DNA of 64,000 nt from JAZDIU01 sp043804635. Its GTDB lineage: Bacteria > Chloroflexota > Dehalococcoidia > Dehalococcoidales > UBA2162. Location of the stretch: positions 1-64,000 of the forward strand of contig JAZDIU010000032.1 of the NCBI GenBank assembly GCA_043804635.1, given 5' to 3'. Shown one piece after another: positions 61,972 through 64,000 of the stretch. The notes beneath the pieces were generated by a model. That model saw nothing but the letters and a program-made list of their open reading frames with translations. It was not told the DNA's origin and ran no database searches. The first letter of the stretch is position 1. The number at the start of each line of letters is the position of its first letter. The position numbers were made by a program, and so were the translations under genes.

Positions 61972-64000
61972 TTACTTGTGCCCGTTCTTTTCGACACGGA
62001 CGGCGCAGAGTTTGAGTTCGGGGATTTTGGAGATGGGGTCGAGGGCGGGATTAGTGAGGCGGTTGACCGGGCTTTCGGCGAAGTGAAAGTCCATCGAGAC
62101 GGAGCCTTTGGGTGAGGCATCGCTGAGTTTAGCTTTGGCGGTTATTTGTCCTCGCCGTGATATGACTTTAACTAATTCGCCGTTGGTGACACCAAGAGTT
62201 TCGGCGTCTTCGGGATGGATTTCAACCAGCCCTTCGCCAAGGGCGGTGTTCAGTCCTTTCACTTTGCGGGTCATACTGCCGCTATGGTAGTGGTAGAGGC
62301 TGCGTTTGGTGATGAGCATCAACGGATATTCCTTATCGGGAAGCTCGGCAGGAGGCCGGTACGATAAGGGCATAAAACGACCTTTGCCACGAGTGAACTG
62401 CTGAGTATGGAGGATAGAGGTTCCGGGATGTTCGGGGGTCGGGCAGGGCCACTGCAAGCCGCCAGATTCAATCCGGCCGAAACTGATGCCGCCATAACTT
62501 GGGGTTACTTTGGCAATCTCGTCCATAATTTGAGAGGGGTTATCGAAGTCGAAGCCCTTAGCGCCCATTCTCTTAGCAATGGAGCAGGTAATCCACCAAT
62601 CAGGCATTGCCTCCCCGACCGGTTCGACGGCTTTCCTGACCCGCTGGACTCGACGCTCAGTATTGGTAAAAGTGCCTTCTTTCTCAGCGAAGCTGACCGA
62701 AGGCAGGACGACATCAGCTAGTTTAGCGGTCTCGGTCATAAAGATGTCCTGAACGACCAGAAAATCGAGCTTGTCCAGTGCCTTTTCGATATGGGTACCA
62801 TCGGGGTCGGTCAGCACCGGATTTTCACCGATAAGATAGATAGCTTTAAGTTTATCGTGTAAGACAGCATCGAACATTTCGGTAAGGACCAGTCCGGCGG
62901 AAGGATTCAGGCTGCGTCCCCAGGCGGCTTCGAATTTTTGCCGGATAGCGGGGTCGGTTACTGCCTGATAAGCGGGATAGACATTAGGCAGCGCCCCCAT
63001 ATCGCAGGCGCCCTGGACGTTATTCTGACCCCGCAGAGGATTGACGCCGGCGCCGGGCTTACCTATATTGCCGGTGAGCATCGCCAGATTGGCAATAGCC
63101 ATCACGTTATCCGTGCCGTGGGAATGCTGGGTGATACCCATCGCATAGAGAATAGCTGCCGGTTTGCTGGCAGCATACATCCGGGCAGCCTGAGTGATTA
63201 AGTCAGCCGGGACTCCCGTAATACGCTCTACGGAAGTAAGGTCGAAAGGTTTTACCGATTCTTTGAAAGCTTCGAAATTTTCACAACGCTGGGCAATAAA
63301 GGACCGGTCGGTCAAGCCTTCATCAATGATGACCCGCATTATTCCCATCAGGAGGGCGACATCGGTGCCGGGGCGGTGTCTCAGCCAGAGGTCGGCGAAA
63401 CGAGCGATACCGATTTGACGGGGATTAGCGACAATTAGTTTGGCATCCCGGCGCTTTGCCCGGACTATTTCCAGAGCGATTACCGGGTGAGTTTCACTGG
63501 TATTGGTGCCGATAGCCAGAATACAGCCAGACTCGCCAATGTCACGGATTGAATTGGTCATTGCCCCGCTACCGAAGGTCGTTGCCAGACCGGCAACAGT
63601 GGGGGAATGTCAGAGGCGGGCACAGTGGTCGATGCTGTTAGTGCCCAGCACCGTCCGGGTGAACTTCTGGGCAACATAGTTATCTTCGTTAGTGGCTTTA
63701 GCCGAAGAGATTACTGCCAGTTCATCCGGTTTATAATTGCTCAGTTTAGAGGCGATAATTTGAAGAGCTTCATCCCAGGTGGCTTTTTCGAATTTTCCGT
63801 TACGCTTAATCAAGGGAGTAGTCAGGCGCTCAGGATGGTGGACGAATTCCTGGATACCGAATCGGCCTTTGACGCAGGCTTGTCCCCGGTTGACTTCATT
63901 CTCTACTTGCGGCAAGACTTCGACTATCCGGTTGCCGTTAAGCTGGAGTCTGAGCTGGCAGCCGACGCCGCAATAAGGGCAGGTAGTTACCACCTCGCTC
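61972..64000 (-). CDS. fdhA: Formate dehydrogenase alpha subunit, selenocysteine-containing (runs to right edge)
   Basis: At least 673 residues. A molybdopterin oxidoreductase with N-terminal 4Fe-4S CPYCGVGC...CVKGRFG, then DHCARL, an in-frame UGA at 63610-63612 read as Sec, and HSPTVAGLATTFGSGAM in the same frame. This is exactly the FdhF context of the catalytic residue (xRLU-H-P-VAGL). The rest runs through the molybdopterin-binding domains (SETHPVIALEIVRAK, RGQNNVQGACDMGALPNVYPAYQ) to the C-terminal MGD-binding domain (GSMTRKVKGLNTA). Frame continuity through the UGA is exact. The frame stays open to the window edge; GTG 63993 may be the start, or the gene extends further. Confidence 0.93.
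63581..63612 (-). promoter_or_regulatory. Bacterial SECIS element with Sec UGA codon of fdhA
   Basis: UGA (63612-63610) is followed after 12 bases by GTTGCC-GGTCT-GGCAAC (63597-63581). The GGUCU apical loop and 12-base spacing match the E. coli fdhF SECIS, the binding site for SelB. Confidence 0.93.

Noticed and set aside
63562..63612. Premature stop splitting formate dehydrogenase into two genes
   Set aside because: The stop is UGA in the exact Sec context with SECIS; both halves are in the same frame.

Overview
This window is a gene-dense bacterial chromosome segment. It carries no phage, insertion sequence or CRISPR array that I can recognise. Gene content points to a strict anaerobe of the Chloroflexota, most likely Dehalococcoidia-like. 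The grounds are an archaeal-type NrpR nitrogen regulator beside amt/P-II/glnA, a corrinoid-salvage operon without corrin-ring genes, tungstate/molybdate uptake with molybdopterin genes, a selenocysteine formate dehydrogenase, large FAD/Fe-S oxidoreductases and many genes with leaderless-type promoters. The taxonomic call is inference; no rRNA gene is present.

Layout. 1-5.7 kb (+): nitrogen assimilation (amt end, P-II, glnA, nrpR) and NAD synthetase. 5.7-9.1 kb (-): a radical SAM protein and mutS2. 9.2-11.4 kb (+): a GT2-GtrA glycosyltransferase and a PMT-like mannosyltransferase. 11.8-22.2 kb (+): a cobalamin riboswitch with a visible terminator/antiterminator pair, then an eleven-gene operon (btuF-btuC-btuD-cbiB-cobD-cbiP-cobT-cobS-cobC-Dph6-like ATPase-cobU). 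22.3-28.9 kb (+): an ArsR regulator, a GlcD/GlcF-like FAD/Fe-S fusion with a Met/Pro-rich tail, a zinc ribbon, a ferredoxin, a YggU-family protein and an Old Yellow Enzyme-type reductase. 29-34.4 kb (-): an MFS transporter, tRNA-Gly(CCC), and an operon resembling the ABC/thioredoxin/DUF2318 part of P19-type iron uptake systems. 34.5-41.5 kb (-): two amidohydrolases and a TRAP transporter with two binding proteins. 41.7-48 kb: a Moco/Tuco riboswitch, tupABC, moaA and moaC (+), facing moeA and moaB (-). 48-56.3 kb: small catabolic and accessory genes on both strands. 56.5-61.9 kb (-): a consensus promoter with a LexA-type box and no gene after it, a Shedu-like (DUF4263) nuclease, mutS, a solitary DNA methyltransferase and a membrane protein. 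62-64 kb (-): formate dehydrogenase alpha subunit with in-frame UGA and SECIS hairpin, running off the right edge.

How the genes fit together. Tungstate/molybdate import, cofactor synthesis (moaA, moaC, moeA, moaB) and formate dehydrogenase form one functional chain, with the Moco-type riboswitch at the importer. B12 import, lower-ligand activation and nucleotide-loop assembly form another, with a B12 riboswitch at its head. Two genes, dctM and moeA, are broken by single-base indels in short G/C runs. These may be real mutations or consensus errors.
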